Shown here: piece by piece, positions 46,229 through 55,936 of the stretch | Numbering within the stretch: the first letter of the stretch is position 1 | How the letters are laid out: the number at the start of each line of letters is the position of its first letter | NCBI GenBank assembly: GCA_022701365.1 | Contig: JAKUHH010000090.1 | Coordinates: 205,001 to 269,000, forward strand | Direction: 5' to 3' | Source: Mycocentrospora acerina | Lineage: Eukaryota > Ascomycota > Dothideomycetes > Pleosporales | DNA length: 64,000 nt | The notes under the pieces: model-generated | What the model was told of the DNA's origin: nothing | Database searches by the model: none | What the model saw: the letters and a program-made list of their open reading frames with translations, nothing else | Made by a program: the position numbers and the translations under genes

Positions 46229-46490
46229 GGGTGATTGAGCGTGTTTGCATTTGTGAGGCGTGTCGCGTTTAGATACCAATACCATTCCAGGCATCTACTT
46301 CATGAATTATCTCAAAACCGTGTCTGTCTTGCAGAAATATGAAAGTGATATTTGAGACGCAACAGCGCTGCACGTGAGAGCGCGCCGTGCTGTCAGTTCG
46401 CGAAATCTTGGGGCTATGAACTCCGACTTTTGAACGTTCAAGCCACGATCAACAACCACAAATCCACCACCGACGTCACAATTCTCTGCC

Positions 46491-48523
46491 ATGGAGTCCG
46501 ACAGATCAGAATCGCCTTCGAAGACGAAGCGCTCCCGCGCAGAAATGGAAGCTGACGACAATGCGCCTGCTAAAGTTGCGGCGCAAGCAAACGATGGTAA
46601 TGCGACCAACACCAAGCTCTGGGCGCACACCCTCTCTAACATCAATGCAGACGACACGTCCTCTGACGATGACGACTTTGGCCCCGCCCTCCCTTCCTCT
46701 GCACCCAAGAAGAAGAAACGCAGACTCCCGTACGAGAAGCTCTACGTCGCCGCGCTGCCAGGCGCAAACCGCTACTCCAAATCGCTCATGCACCGCGAGC
46801 AACTCTGCTTCACCACATTCACGCCACACACCGATTTCCTCATTACAAGCTCCATCGATGGCGTGGTCAAGTTCTGGAAGAAGGATTTTGGTGGTGTTGA
46901 GTTTGTTAAGGAATTCCGCGCGCATACTGGCGAGATCCGCTCTGTCAGCGTGAGCGCAGATGGACGCAGTTTTGCGACAGCAGGGTCCGACAAAACAGTC
47001 AAGATCTTTGACGTGCTTACATTTGATCTGCTGGCTATGCTGAGCTTAGAGTACGTGCCCAAGGCGGTCTGCTGGGTGCATGGCAGAGGCGCGAGTTTTC
47101 CGCTACTGGCTGTCAGCGAGGAAGAGAAGGGCTGGATACGTGTGTACGACGGGAGAGGCGAGAATCTGGAGCCTATCGACACGCTTAAGAGCATTCACAG
47201 GGCGCCCGTCACCCTCATGGCGTATAACAACACCTTCGACTGCGTCGTAAGTGTCGATCAGGGCGGCATGGTCGAGTACTGGCGGCCGAGCGGGAATTAT
47301 GAAAAGCCCGACAACGTCTTCAACATGAAGAGTTCTACAAATCTCTTCGAGTTCAAGAAAGCCAAATGCGTTCCCTCGTCTCTCACCATCTCGCCGACTG
47401 GAAAACAATTCGCAACACTCTCCTTCCCTGACCGCAAAATTAGAGTCTTTGACTTCGCAACGGGGAAGCTTTACCGCACGTACGATGAATCCATTGAAAC
47501 GATCAATGCTATGCAACAAGCCGGGACTGCCGTCCAACACCTCGAGGACATGGAATTTGGGCGTCGCATTGGCGTGGAGAGAGATCTTGACCAGGCGTCC
47601 GTTCGCGCTCGTATGAACGTCATCTTTGACGAGACAAGCAACTTTATCCTCTATGGAAGCATGTACGGTGTAAAAGTAATTAACACCTTGACTAACAAGC
47701 TTGTCAAATTGTACGGCCAAGAAGACACCCTCCGTCCCCTCTGGCTATCCATTTACCAGGGTGCCCCCGAAAAGAAGGGCATCGTAACCGTTGAGATGGC
47801 TGCTTCTGAGAATCCTCTTCTCCAAGAAGCAGAAGCCCGCGATGCCATGCTTGTCAGCACTGGTGCAGGCAAAGTCCGCTTCTACATGTACACCAACAGC
47901 ACCGACATTTCCAAATCACGCGATGTGCAAAACGAAAAGCCTCTCGCTGCCAAAAAGTCCGCAGCCGCGGACCAAATCGCCGCAGCAACAGGGACAACTG
48001 CCACCCTCCACACCACCTACGGTGACATATCCATCCGCCTGTTCCCCGACGCGGCCCCCAAGGCCGTTGAGAACTTTGTCACCCACGCCCGAAACGGATA
48101 CTACAACAACATCATCTTCCACCGCGTGATCCGAAAATTCATGATCCAGACGGGAGATCCGCTTGGTGACGGCACAGGCGGAGAGAGTATCTGGGGAAAG
48201 GAATTCTCCGACGAATTCTCAAAAGACTTGCGACATGACAAGGCGTATACAGTGAGTATGGCCAACGCGGGACCCGGGACAAACGCGAGTCAATTCTTCA
48301 TCACAACAGAAAAAGCTGTAAGTACTCACTCGTTTTTCCATTCTTCTGTTTCGTCATAGCTGTGTACTAACATACTCCTCAATAGCCCTGGCTCGATGAC
48401 AAACACACCATCTTCGGTCGTGCCGTTTCCGGACTCGACGTTGTGCATAAAATCGAGAATGCAAAGGTCTACAAGGAGAAGCCCGAGGAGGATATCAAAA
48501 TCATTAGTATTTCGCTGTCGTAG
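46491..48523 (+). CDS. WD40-cyclophilin peptidyl-prolyl isomerase (PPWD1-like)
   Basis: PPWD1-type proteins are spliceosome-associated cyclophilins. Two exons (46491-48317, 48386-48523) give 654 residues. The N-terminus has a charged nuclear-type segment with [12 protein letters not shown], then WD40 blades ([43 protein letters not shown] and others). The C-terminal cyclophilin domain (about 505-654) contains [38 protein letters not shown] and [11 protein letters not shown]. The isomerase residues Arg (in FHRVI), Phe and Gln (in QFFIT) are present, so the enzyme is likely active. The intron lies inside the cyclophilin domain. Confidence 0.95.
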
Positions 48524-50030
48524 GTGGGGAGTAGTGAGAACGTGTGTATGTGTCGGGGGGGAGTCAATCAGGTTGGGTTAAGTGAGGAATGAGAGGAATC
48601 GTCTCATAGCTAGTCGGTGGCCTGGCTAACTGGCTGGGTGAATGGATATATGTATTGAGTCGAAGTGAGATGAGACGGAACAAGACATCTTCCCACCAAA
48701 AACGTAATGCACATCAGCAGATCCATGTGGATAATATTTCAAAAGATACATAAGCTCAAAATGCCCATTTTCATCATTCCATCGATTCCCCTCCTTCCCT
48801 CCATCTATGTACGTCAAGTCTTGCCGTTATGACCTACCCACCATACATACCACATCTCAATATCCTGTACTGCCCCTTTACAATAAGTCAAGTCAAATCC
48901 TCCACATGTACAAATTAATAGTCGTACTTATACTGGGGGTGAAAATCATAGAAGGGCTATTGGAGTGTGTGTTGTGCTCTGGCGGGGCATGTGGGCGTAA
49001 TGAAGTGGTGTCTTTTGGGGTGGTGTGATATGAGATGGAATGAGATGAGATCGAAGGCAAAGAGATGGGATGAAATGATATATACACCTGATTTAGTTTG
49101 GTTTCGTTTGATTCGACCCAAGGGAATGATACTCTTTAGTCTGTCTGGTGTGTGTACTTGTCAGGAAGGGGAGAGGAAGAAATGTGAGACGTATTTTCTT
49201 GGTCATGCTTGTGTGGGGAGGGGAGACGTGGATCGTCTTGTGAAGTGTTTTGTTGGGGCTTTGGATGGGTAGTCTAAATAATGTATGCCAATGATGGGTC
49301 TATTAAATCTTGGTACTTGGTAGTATCTACTCTTAGCTGTGCTTATCGCGTGGTACTACTATTCATGCCATTCCTCTTTTGGACTGACCTCTGCAAATAG
49401 CTTAGGTACTTTGTAGTGGGTTTCTTGGTTCCATATATGTATCTTTGCAAAGTTTGGTGAATATCCCGCCGAATGCATCTCGATATGAAAGTTTGAACCT
49501 GATGTTTATGCACGACTGATAACGTGATGACCTGGCGATTCAATACAGTCTTCGCACTTTCATAGTTAATCATCTCTCAGCCGTGGCGGGACGCAGATCT
49601 TGCATCTGAAGTTGCGGTATCTTCTTTCTTGAAGTCTTCAATTTTGATTCTTCTTGAACTAAACAAAAGGTACTTGCCTGTCCTTAGATGTGGCTTCAGC
49701 ATGTAGCCTGATCTAACAGTCGCCGTATCTCCCCGCTCTGCTCTATGCAGCCTCACATGTTCATTAAATAAGCTGCTCCTTCCATCTTCCAGCCCGGCAA
49801 TACAGCCTTCTATAACCTTTAAAGCTCTTTATTGCCATTAGCGCGGAATCCGTATTGACATGCAAGCCAGTATATTTTGTTGTCCCATGATCTCGACAAC
49901 CTACCATCGGTAACCGCCGCACTCGGCGAATGAACAAGCCGCTACGCCCCCTTGCATCAACCAGCCTGCTGCATCCCAGATTGTCAACCCTTTCCAAATC
50001 TTTTACCCCTACGCAGTCTATTACATCACG
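48524..50030. other. Intergenic, no gene seen
   Basis: About 1.5 kb upstream of the NLR-like gene. Part is purine-rich with GATGAGATG-like units (about 49020-49080). Short frames have no domains. No tRNA or transposon ends were seen. Confidence 0.55.
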
Positions 50031-53023
50031 ATGCGGCTCTTGGAATTCAATAATGATGGGGAGCTTAGTTGGACCAAGGACTTGATTGGGAACGACGCCA
50101 ACACCCCTCCATATGCGATACTTTCGCATACCTGGGAGGATGACCAAGAGGTATCACTTGAAGAGCTGACAAAAGGCAATGCAAAAAGCAAGGCAGGATA
50201 TACTAAGATTCAGTTCTGCGCAGAACAGGCCAAGCGTGACGGATTGCGGTACTTCTGGGTGGACACCTGCTGCATCGACAAGTCAAATCATGTTGAGCTT
50301 CAAAATGCTATCAACTCCATGTTTCGTTGGTATCAAAATGCAAGCGAGTGCTACGTTTATCTATCTGATCTTTCATTCACAGAAGATGGAGCATGTGACG
50401 GATCTTCTGGGTTCGCTTGGGAACCGGCTTTCCGAGCGAGTAGGTGGTTTACACGGGGCTGGACTCTACAGGAGCTCCTTGCTCCACGATCTGTCAAGTT
50501 CTACACAAGAGAGGGAAGATTTATTGGCGATAAGAATACCTTGAAGCAGCAGATCCACCATATAACTGGCATACCTGTAACCGCCCTTGAAGGGACCTCT
50601 TTGCAAGAGTTCAGCGTGAAGGAACGGATGTCCTGGACGGAACGACGACGGACTACGTATAAAGAAGACAAGGTATACTCACTACTTGGTATTTTTGACG
50701 TTTCCATGGCGACTATATATGGTGAAGGGGAAGTGAAAGCCTTCAAGCGGCTCGAAAAAGAGCTAAAAGAGTCATCAGTTGAGATCACGGATACCAGCCT
50801 AATTGGAAATGTACATTGGATGGTTCCACGTGCGGTTAACAGCCTGTTTACCGGACGTGCTGAGCTCATCAATCAGATAATAAAGGACTTCCGCGATAAA
50901 GAAATTTTAGGTATGGCAGAGCAGAAGCGACTAGTCATCACGGGCATGGGCGGCCAGGGAAAGAGTGAGATCTGCCTTCAAGTTGCGAATTTAATGCGAG
51001 AAGAGTGCGTCGTCATTCAAGCCCGTAATGGAATTTAACTAGAAAACTTAACTAAATATTTCATAGATTCTGGGGTATTTTTTGGGTTGATGTTGCAAGC
51101 TACTCGACTGCCACGAACGGTTTTATGGCCATCGCGAAGGCCCTAGGGTCGTCGGCGGAAAACGTTCACGAGTCGCTACAAGCACTTGCGAACATGAATA
51201 GACGTTGGCTTCTTGTACTAGACAATGCTGACGATCCAGGATTTGACTATAGAACATACATCCCGTCAGGAACTCATGGCATCGTCATTATAACGTCTCG
51301 CATTCCAGACTGTAGCCGGTATGGCACCATCAGATCAGAGGCTCTTGAGAGCTTGAGCCTACAACAATCTACGCAGCTGCTACTTAAAGCTGCTAGAGTA
51401 ACAGAGAAACTGTGGCTGTCGTTCAGATCACAAGCCCAAGAGATTGTCTATCTCCTAGGATCACACACTCTTGCAATCATCCAGGCTGGCGCGTACGTCG
51501 CCGAAGGATTTTGTACGCTAGATCAGTATCCTAGAAGGTTTCAAAAGCAGCGCAAGCGGCTACTTGAGTTCTATCCAGAGCAAGAGCAATCAAGGTATCG
51601 AAATATCTTTACAACCTTTGAGGCATCCGTCGACCTATTAGAGCATTCAAAGGGTGAGGCTGGTAAGGACGCCTTAGACTTGCTTGCCATTCTCTCCATG
51701 TTACACTCTAGTGTGTTTCCGCTTCAGATCTTTGAGGATGCATGGGCAGGTGCTAGGCGAGTGATTCAGACCAAGCACACCGAGACAGACGAAACCGATA
51801 CTCTTGGACCGCAGCATGCATCACAGCTTCCTGGGCTTGTAGAAACACAAGCAGACGAGTGGGAAAACTAACGCCTAAAGAAGGCCAGCGCCCTTCTCGC
51901 TTCGCTTTCGTTGGTGACAAAACAGTGCTCAGAAGGGCTCGACGGACTATCGATGCACCCTCTAGCGCATGCGTGGGGGAGAGAGCGGCTAGGAAAGGAG
52001 AGACGGCAGCAGACTTGGGTGTCTGCGGGATGTCTTCTTGCCTTGTCACGACAGAAGTCAAAGACGTGGCCGAGACCTGAAAATGAGTCCGAAACGTGGC
52101 AGACTTATGAGAGGGAATTACGACCACACCTGCAGTCACTTCTGTCATGTGGAGTAGATGAGATTATATCATGTGAATCGGAGAAAGTGATAACACCAAT
52201 TTTACTTAAGGTCGGCTGGGCCTTAAATGCGATGAGAGAAGATAACGCGCTTGAGTCTTTGCTTGAGAGAATTTATCGAAAGCTCCAGATAGCACCAGAG
52301 GTACCACTAAAGGAGCACCTGTCGGTGTACGACCTAGCCTCAAGCAACCTTTACTATACAGGGAAGCATAACATAGCTGTTACACTGCTAGAGCAAGTTA
52401 CTAAGATTCGAGAGAATACGCTTGCAGAGACTCATCCAAATCGGCTAGCATCGCAGCACGAGCTTGCCCGTGCGTACAACGAAAACGGACAAACACAAGA
52501 GGCAATAGCACTACTAGAGCAAATCGTTAAGATCCAAGAGAATACGCTAGCAGAGACTCATCTAAATCAGTTAGCATCGCAGCATGTGCTTGCTAGTGCC
52601 TATAACAATAACGGACAGATACAAGAGGCAATAGCACTGCTAGAGCACATTGTCAAGATTCAGGAAACTACGCTAGCAGAGACTCATCCAAATCTGTTAG
52701 CATCGCAGCACGAGCTTGCCTGTGTGTACAACGAAAACGGACAAACACAAGAGGCAATAGCACTGCTAGAGCACGTTGTCAAGATTCAGGAAACTACGCT
52801 AGCAGAGACTCATCCAGATCAGCTATCATCGCAGCATGTGCTTGCCTGTGCGTACAACAATAACAGACAGACACAAGAGGCAATAGCACTGCTAGAGCAC
52901 GTTGTCAAGATTCGGGAGACTACGCTAGCAGATACTCACCCCTCGCGGCTAGCATCGCAGTATGAGCTTGCCTGTATGTACGATGCCGATAGACAGAAAA
53001 AGGAGGCGGTGATGTTGTTGTAG
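50031..53023 (+). pseudogene. HET-NB-ARC-TPR NLR-like gene with an in-frame stop
   Basis: This is a fungal STAND/NLR-type gene, a class tied to heterokaryon incompatibility and innate-type recognition. One intron (51005-51066) joins the frames. The N-terminal HET domain is clear: YAILSHTWEDD, YFWVDTCCIDKSN and RASRWFTRGWTLQELLAPR. The NB-ARC P-loop GMGGQGKS is at about 305-312, followed by WLLVLDNADD (Walker B) and an IIITSR-like VIITSR. Codon 593 is TAA (51869-51871). After it the same frame continues for 383 codons with the conserved MHPLAHAW segment and five 42-residue TPR units (about 765-974). A shared frame across the stop shows a single point change rather than two genes. It may be a pseudogene, a truncated HET-NB-ARC protein, or a readthrough product; a very short intron removing the stop (42 bases from 51840) is possible but unlikely. 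Confidence 0.85.
52385..53014 (+). repeat. Five tandem 126-base TPR-coding units
   Basis: Five head-to-tail units of exactly 126 bases begin at 52385, 52511, 52637, 52763 and 52889. Each encodes 42 residues of the form LLE-x-x-x-KI-x-E-x-TLA-x-TH...ASQ...LA-x-x-Y...QEA. The units are near-identical at both DNA and protein level (the middle three most so). The frame ends two codons after the fifth unit. This kind of internal identity is known from fungal NLR repeat domains, where unit number and content vary between strains. Confidence 0.9.
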
Positions 53024-54337
53024 TGCATTTTCTTGTGCAGAAAATGAAGGGTGTAGTAAATACCAGCCAGGTGACTTGAATCTTCCCTCCACAGTTTGTA
53101 GAATGTCAAATTAAACATAATACCCAATTCAGCACAGTGATTAAAGGTTCAGTATGCAGATACCCAAATATCTGTCTGACATTAACCTTTTTTTTATTGT
53201 TTGAATTGTGTGAGTTCAAATGGTAATCTAAAAAAATTCTCCTTTTTAACATTCGGATCTGTAATTAGCATCCGCTAGATCGAAATGGCTAGGTCACGTT
53301 TCTTTTTATAATGGAAGTTGCCATGTCTCCTCCAGGATAAATCGACTACAACTTCGATTTGGCATGGCTTAGCTCCCATCAATTTTCTATAGTTTATGTC
53401 ACTGTAATCTGCAGTTGTGGCCGTGAGGATATTGAAGTGGGTTTAAGAAAGTTTTCAAGAATTAGGCAGCTTTTCGGACGACGAAATGACCTTGTTGAAA
53501 CAGGGTTGGTTGAAATGATGAGCGGCCTCCCTGTTGGAATAACTCGACAAACTACGTGGAAGATGCGGTATATAGACTTTGTTAATTTGGAGTTTCTTAG
53601 CGAGTCTGTTCCTTGTTTCATTAAGCTTGATAAAAAATCCCGGTCAATCTGACAGTGTTTCGGATACATAACACTGTACAGACGACTGGGGCCGCTATGG
53701 GAGGTGTACACACTACGATATACATGCAAACGAAGAATGAAGTAGAAAGATTATTAAATAGCTGAATTGAACGGTGGGTAGATTTCCTAATCACGGTGTA
53801 CATCATATTTGAAGGTGGTACGGTTTGGGAGGCGTTACCTCTAGAACCCTCCTGGACAATCCTGTATCTTTGGTGGTGTCAGGGTGCTTAGTAGGCCCGT
53901 ACGATGCATTCAAATCTGTCAACGGTCGTCGAGATTCTTCGTCAAATGATGCATGCGATAGGATTATGTCCAATAACTTACAGGATATCTTGGAAAACAA
54001 AGTGTGATATCCAGACAGAGAATACATTATTCGCGAGTCACATTTAGAATACTGAATACTGTGGGGCGAAGTGCGAGGGTTGGAGAATTCACCGAAAAAC
54101 AAACATGGATATGTGTTTTAGTCCGAATGTATATGCCAGGTTGATTTCAGCAACATTTTCCGTTGATCAAATCATGAGGCAGAGTGGGCCGTGGGGAAGG
54201 ATATTGTGGCCCATGCGCTCAAAGCTCAATCACAAGCCGAGGTTCGCCAGTCTCCGATGTTGACAACCGCGTAACAAGGTCCAAATCTACAACTCTGGCG
54301 CGAACTCCATCCTTTCTCATATATCTGTCGCACCACT
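53024..54337. other. AT-rich region between the NLR-like gene and PEX10
   Basis: About 1.3 kb, clearly AT-rich. Two frames of about 100 codons on opposite strands (53359-53652 plus, 53394-53729 minus) overlap each other and show no domain. I cannot tell whether it is decayed coding sequence or plain intergenic DNA. Confidence 0.5.
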
Positions 54338-55480
54338 ATGGCTTCCCCTAAACAGTACGCTTATCCGTTCGCCGCTTCCCCCGATATCATCCGCTCCCAT
54401 CAGAAAGACGCCTATTTCAGTGGCGTGCTCCTTGAACAACTCTCCACGCTGTTGCGGAAGCTCTACGGCGCAAGATTCGCACACACGTACATATCGGAAA
54501 CCCGAGTCCTGGGCGAGCTATTATATCTCGGTCTCACAACAGCGATAGGGAATCGCACATTAGGAGAGGAGTACTGTGACATTGTACAGGTGGAGAATGA
54601 AACAGGGCAGTTACCCGCGTTGGGGAGAAGAGCAGGATACATTTTGAGCTGCATATTGGGGCCATACTTGCTAGGAAGAGCGCTTCCAGCGTTCAGGAAG
54701 AGAATAAGGGCGAAGCTTGAGGCCAATCTACGACGATATGCGCGACAACAGGCACAAGCGCAACACGTCGCAAAAGAAAGCGGCAAGAAGGCTCCATCGC
54801 GGCCTCTGGGCATGCGCTTGCAAAGTTATATCCTCTCGAACCTCGACACAATAACCTCTCCCTCACCTGTCTACGCACTGTCGCTGGCAACCTTTTACTT
54901 CTCCGGAAGCTACTACCACCTGTCAAAGCGTATATGGGGCTTGCGATACATCTTCACCCGCTCAGTACAAGAAAGTGACCAGCGCGTCGGTTATGAAGTC
55001 CTCGGTGTCTTGCTTGTGCTGCAGATGGGTGTACAAGGTTATTTACACCTGCACAGTACCATGACTTCAGCTACGGCCAGTGCGGCACACCTTGGCCAAG
55101 CGACGGGGACTGCCGCCGTGGTTGGTGGCGGTGTAGAAGTCTCGCTTGATCCAAACTCCTACTCTGAGAACAACGCGCTGCTCTTCGATGCTCCAACTGG
55201 GCCCTCCACCATCCCGCCATCAGATTTGCAAAAGTGGACACACACCCCTATTACGAACAAACCACGGTATGGGCTTGAGGACGAGCAGACAATGGGTTGG
55301 ATAGGAGAGAGCAACAGAAAGTGTACATTGTGTTTGGAGGAGATGCGGGATCCAAGTGTGACGACATGTGGACATGTATTTTGCTGGGGTTGTATCAGCG
55401 ACTGGGCAAGGGAAAAGCCTGAGTGTCCACTTTGTAGACAGAGTTGCCTTGTGCAGCATGTGCTGCCTTTGAGGGGATAG
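54338..55480 (+). CDS. PEX10: Peroxin Pex10, RING E3 ligase
   Basis: Pex10 is one of three RING ubiquitin ligases (with Pex2 and Pex12) in the peroxisomal membrane that ubiquitinate the receptor Pex5 for recycling. A single exon encodes 380 residues. The N-terminus YAYPFAASPDIIRSHQKDAYF is the conserved start of the Pex2/Pex10/Pex12 domain. The hydrophobic segments expected of the membrane domain follow (around LLGRALPAF and YALSLATFYFSGSYY). The C-terminal RING has the form CTLCLEEMRDP, CGHVFCWGCI and CPLCRQ with all eight zinc ligands, then ends in LVQHVLPLRG. The gene looks complete and intact. Confidence 0.94.
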   Translation: MASPKQYAYPFAASPDIIRSHQKDAYFSGVLLEQLSTLLRKLYGARFAHTYISETRVLGELLYLGLTTAIGNRTLGEEYCDIVQVENETGQLPALGRRAGYILSCILGPYLLGRALPAFRKRIRAKLEANLRRYARQQAQAQHVAKESGKKAPSRPLGMRLQSYILSNLDTITSPSPVYALSLATFYFSGSYYHLSKRIWGLRYIFTRSVQESDQRVGYEVLGVLLVLQMGVQGYLHLHSTMTSATASAAHLGQATGTAAVVGGGVEVSLDPNSYSENNALLFDAPTGPSTIPPSDLQKWTHTPITNKPRYGLEDEQTMGWIGESNRKCTLCLEEMRDPSVTTCGHVFCWGCISDWAREKPECPLCRQSCLVQHVLPLRG

Positions 55481-55936
55481 AATTGCTATATGACGAACGT
55501 TACCTTTAATAAACGACTGGGAATTTTTCAAAACGAAACAAACTATTCTTCAATTTGGGTAGATTTTAATTTGCAATCTGCAAGAACACGACTCAACGAT
55601 CCTCAGAAAATGAGACCTGATCGTATCCCCGTGACTTCGTGACATTCCGACTCGAGGAAAAGTGGGTCGCGTCAGAGTTGGACAAGTTCCAGTCGCGTCA
55701 AAAGAGCCCTAATCGCCACCCTCAATGAACCGCCAACATTTTTCTCAGACCACATTCCAAGAACCCGTTCGCCCAACTGATCCCCTTGCATGTCAATCAA
55801 ACCAACCCTGGCTGCATCATCAAGGCTACTGCACATGTTCTTGCGCCATCAGCGCATTGACGTAAACGCGACGAGACGCGTCTTTATTCGCCACTCGTCC
55901 CGCTCCCATCTTGGAATCGAGGAGAGCGGCTGAATC
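55481..55936. other. Intergenic between PEX10 and the hybrid-binding protein
   Basis: About 0.46 kb, tandem orientation. It should hold the PEX10 3' UTR and the promoter of the next gene. No gene-like frame is seen. Confidence 0.6.

Noticed and set aside
47103..47720. 205-codon minus-strand frame inside the WD40-cyclophilin gene
   Set aside because: It is antisense to a well-supported gene and contains no domain.
48524..50030. Search for transposon ends or long repeats near the NLR-like gene
   Set aside because: Only short purine-rich units were found; no terminal repeats or transposase motifs.
51867..51872. Two separate genes (HET-NB-ARC and TPR) instead of one
   Set aside because: Both parts share one frame with a single stop between them, no promoter-like gap, and the motif order matches single-chain fungal NLRs.
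53359..53729. Overlapping frames on both strands after the NLR-like gene
   Set aside because: No recognisable domain, AT-rich, and the two frames contradict each other; a decayed gene cannot be shown.
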